From: Congregibacter brevis
GTDB taxonomy: Bacteria; Pseudomonadota; Gammaproteobacteria; Pseudomonadales; Halieaceae
NCBI RefSeq assembly: GCF_045689245.1
Contig: NZ_CP136865.1
Coordinates: 1,426,001 to 1,490,000, forward strand
DNA length: 64,000 nucleotides
Reading direction: 5' to 3'
Shown here piece by piece: positions 62,670 through 64,000 of the stretch (within the stretch, counting starts at the first letter, position 1; each line of letters opens with the position of its first letter). The position numbers were made by a program, and so were the translations under genes. The notes under the pieces are model-generated. The model saw only the letters and a list, made by a program, of their open reading frames with translations, had not been told where the DNA came from and made no database searches.

Positions 62670-62963
62670 ATGATAAACCGATCGCGCAAATGGATTCTTA
62701 CGCTTGTGGGTGCCTTGTTCTTGGCTTCCCAGGCGATGTCTGCTTTGCATGAAACGGAGTTCCCCCAAGGGCCCCACGAACATAATGGTGTCACGTGTTT
62801 GGCGCCAATGCTTGACGCGTCTGGGGTGTTACCGGCTTCGAGTGTTACTCCACCTCAGCGGTTGAAACTCCGTGCTGTGGTTCAACTTCCATCCGATCGG
62901 ATTACGCTGCGGCGACGATATTCGCTGCTCCCACCGCCCACGGGCCCCCCGCCAGCAATCTAA
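62670..62963 (+). CDS. Small exported His/Cys protein (DUF2946-like)
   Basis: A 97-residue protein from ATG 62670. The signal peptide (WILTLVGALFLASQAMSA) is followed by HETEFPQGPHEHNGVTCLAP, a short potential metal-binding segment, and a Pro-rich end (LLPPPTGPPPAI). Small proteins with this layout commonly precede TonB-dependent metal receptors, as here. The resemblance to DUF2946 is by eye only. Confidence 0.65.
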   Translation: MINRSRKWILTLVGALFLASQAMSALHETEFPQGPHEHNGVTCLAPMLDASGVLPASSVTPPQRLKLRAVVQLPSDRITLRRRYSLLPPPTGPPPAI

Positions 62964-62991
62964 AACGTCGTCTCTTTTACTTGATTCGCTA

Positions 62992-63030
62992 TGAGGGCGG
63001 CAGCCTACTGCCGCGCCCTCATTTCTTTAT
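62992..63030 (+). terminator. Hairpin terminator before the receptor gene
   Basis: GAGGGC-GGCAG pairs with CTGCC-GC-GCCCTC (11 bp with a 2-nt bulge), followed by ATTTCTTTAT. It lies 29 bp after the small gene and 22 bp before the receptor ATG, so it may terminate or attenuate read-through. Confidence 0.65.
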
Positions 63031-63051
63031 ACGTTTTGTGGATTGAACATA

Positions 63052-64000
63052 ATGAATTCTTACGCTATTCGACCGGCCGCGCTCGCTGTTGCTGCGGCTC
63101 TTTCATCTTTTTATTCTTTCTCATCAACGGCGCAGACAGCCGCTAACGCTGATTCCGAGACTACGCTGGAGGAGGTGTTTGTCCTCGGTGATCGTCGTGC
63201 CTATCAGGGTAATTTTGATACTCTGGAAAATCCCTCATCTGTGCAAGTCATGGGTGAAGATCTACTCCGCGCAGCTGGTGTGCTTAATCTGAATCAGGCT
63301 CTGGATCTCTCGGCGTCGGTTGCTCGGCAGAACAACTTTGGCGGTCTTTGGAACAGTTTTTCTATTCGTGGCTTTTCCGGTGACATCAACCTTCCTAGTG
63401 GTTTCCTGGTGAATGGATTTAATGCGGGCCGGGGTTTTGCCGGTCCCCGTGATATGTCGGGAATCGAGTCCGTCGAGGTACTCAAAGGTCCTCGCGCTGC
63501 ATTGTTTGGTCGCGGTGAGCCCGGCGGTACCGTGAACCTGGTGACGAAACGGCCTGAATTCGAAACTCAGGGCGAGCTGCGCGCGACGGTTGGTCGCTGG
63601 GATCAGCTTCGGCTTGAAGCCGATGTTCAGACTACTCTCGGCGCCAATGATCAGATTGGTATTCGTTTGGTGGGGTTCACCGAAGATGCAGAGAGCTTCC
63701 GCGAGACCGTCGAGACCGAGCGCGTGGGTCTCTATCCGTCTGTGACCTGGAGAGTGTCGGACGCTACTACCGTCACCTACGAACTTGAGTACACAGAGCA
63801 GGAAGTCCCCTTTGATCGTGGTGTGTTGTACAGCGAAGATTTCGGATTTAGTCCCCGAAGTACGTTCACGGGGGAGCCAGGCGACGGGCCTATCGAAACA
63901 CGCGTACTGGGTCATCAGTTGGAGTTGCAGCACAACTTCTCATCAAACTGGAGTTTGCTGGCGGGGCTTGGATACCGCGACACGACCTTTGAGGGTAATG
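63052..64000 (+). CDS. TonB-dependent siderophore-type receptor, N-terminal part (partial)
   Basis: The frame opens at ATG 63052 and runs off the window end (316 codons seen). It has a signal peptide (IRPAALAVAAALSSFYSF), a TonB box-like segment (TLEEVFVLGDR), the plug domain with FSIRGFSGDINLPSGFLVNG and SVEVLKGPRAALFGRGEPGG, and the first barrel strands (GTVNLVTKRPEF onward). The plug wording matches TonB-siderophore receptors. It follows a small His/Cys exported protein and an SpdH-like enzyme. Ligand cannot be fixed from this part. Confidence 0.93.
   Translation, partial: MNSYAIRPAALAVAAALSSFYSFSSTAQTAANADSETTLEEVFVLGDRRAYQGNFDTLENPSSVQVMGEDLLRAAGVLNLNQALDLSASVARQNNFGGLWNSFSIRGFSGDINLPSGFLVNGFNAGRGFAGPRDMSGIESVEVLKGPRAALFGRGEPGGTVNLVTKRPEFETQGELRATVGRWDQLRLEADVQTTLGANDQIGIRLVGFTEDAESFRETVETERVGLYPSVTWRVSDATTVTYELEYTEQEVPFDRGVLYSEDFGFSPRSTFTGEPGDGPIETRVLGHQLELQHNFSSNWSLLAGLGYRDTTFEGN

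Overview
The window reads like a chromosomal segment of a marine gammaproteobacterium with base composition near 50% GC by eye. The evidence is the mix of TonB-dependent receptors, Tat-exported oxidoreductases, CadC-like regulators with TPR tails, LuxR-type two-component regulators and Shine-Dalgarno starts. A member of the Halieaceae/Cellvibrionales (OM60/NOR5-like) is my best guess, but this is inference from gene content only. No rRNA, tRNA or CRISPR array was seen.

Region 1 (1-4,363) is a small carbohydrate-type cluster: the end of a TonB-dependent receptor, a PAS-AraC regulator, and three membrane-anchored hydrolases (alpha/beta esterase, SGNH esterase, polysaccharide deacetylase). Region 2 (about 4,450-39,930) is an accessory island full of insertion-sequence debris. 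It holds seven loci of one IS6-like element in all states of decay, remnants of three IS3-type elements and one intact IS3-family element (25,618-26,852). Between them lie an FHA/winged-helix protein and a Ser/Thr kinase-TPR protein in one reading frame split by a single TAG, a decayed second copy of the FHA gene, a two-gene Hachiman antiphage system (hamA-hamB), a LecB-type calcium lectin, a GNAT acetyltransferase, a membrane gluzincin, a methyltransferase, a secreted beta-helix protein, a lone MbcA/ParS-type antitoxin, and an 1,823-residue protein that appears to carry two tyrosine-recombinase catalytic domains.

Region 3 (39,930-47,900) is ordinary-looking chromosome. It has a TetR-controlled operon (TetR, membrane protein, SnoaL-like protein, SpdH-like flavoprotein) with three copies of an ACATGTC-N4-GACATGT-type operator, then a LuxR-type response regulator and histidine kinase divergent from a DUF2141 protein and a carotenoid oxygenase. 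Region 4 (47,984-54,644) is a TetR gene divergent from a six-gene catabolic operon (APH-type kinase, SDR, ACAD10/11-like acyl-CoA dehydrogenase, quinone-oxidoreductase-like MDR, GST, zinc alcohol dehydrogenase). Its promoter overlaps a perfect palindrome that abuts the first ATG. The kinase/SDR/ACAD set resembles the levulinate (lva) route for 4-hydroxyacyl-CoA.

Region 5 (54,660-64,000) holds a CadC-like regulator divergent from a secreted LecA-like/DUF3047-like protein, a SCO1/MORN/YHYH set, a second SpdH-like flavoprotein, a small exported His/Cys protein and the start of a TonB-dependent siderophore-type receptor.

The strongest candidates for something undescribed are the giant double recombinase with its repeat-rich AT-rich upstream region, and the FHA-TAG-kinase locus with its decayed paralogue.
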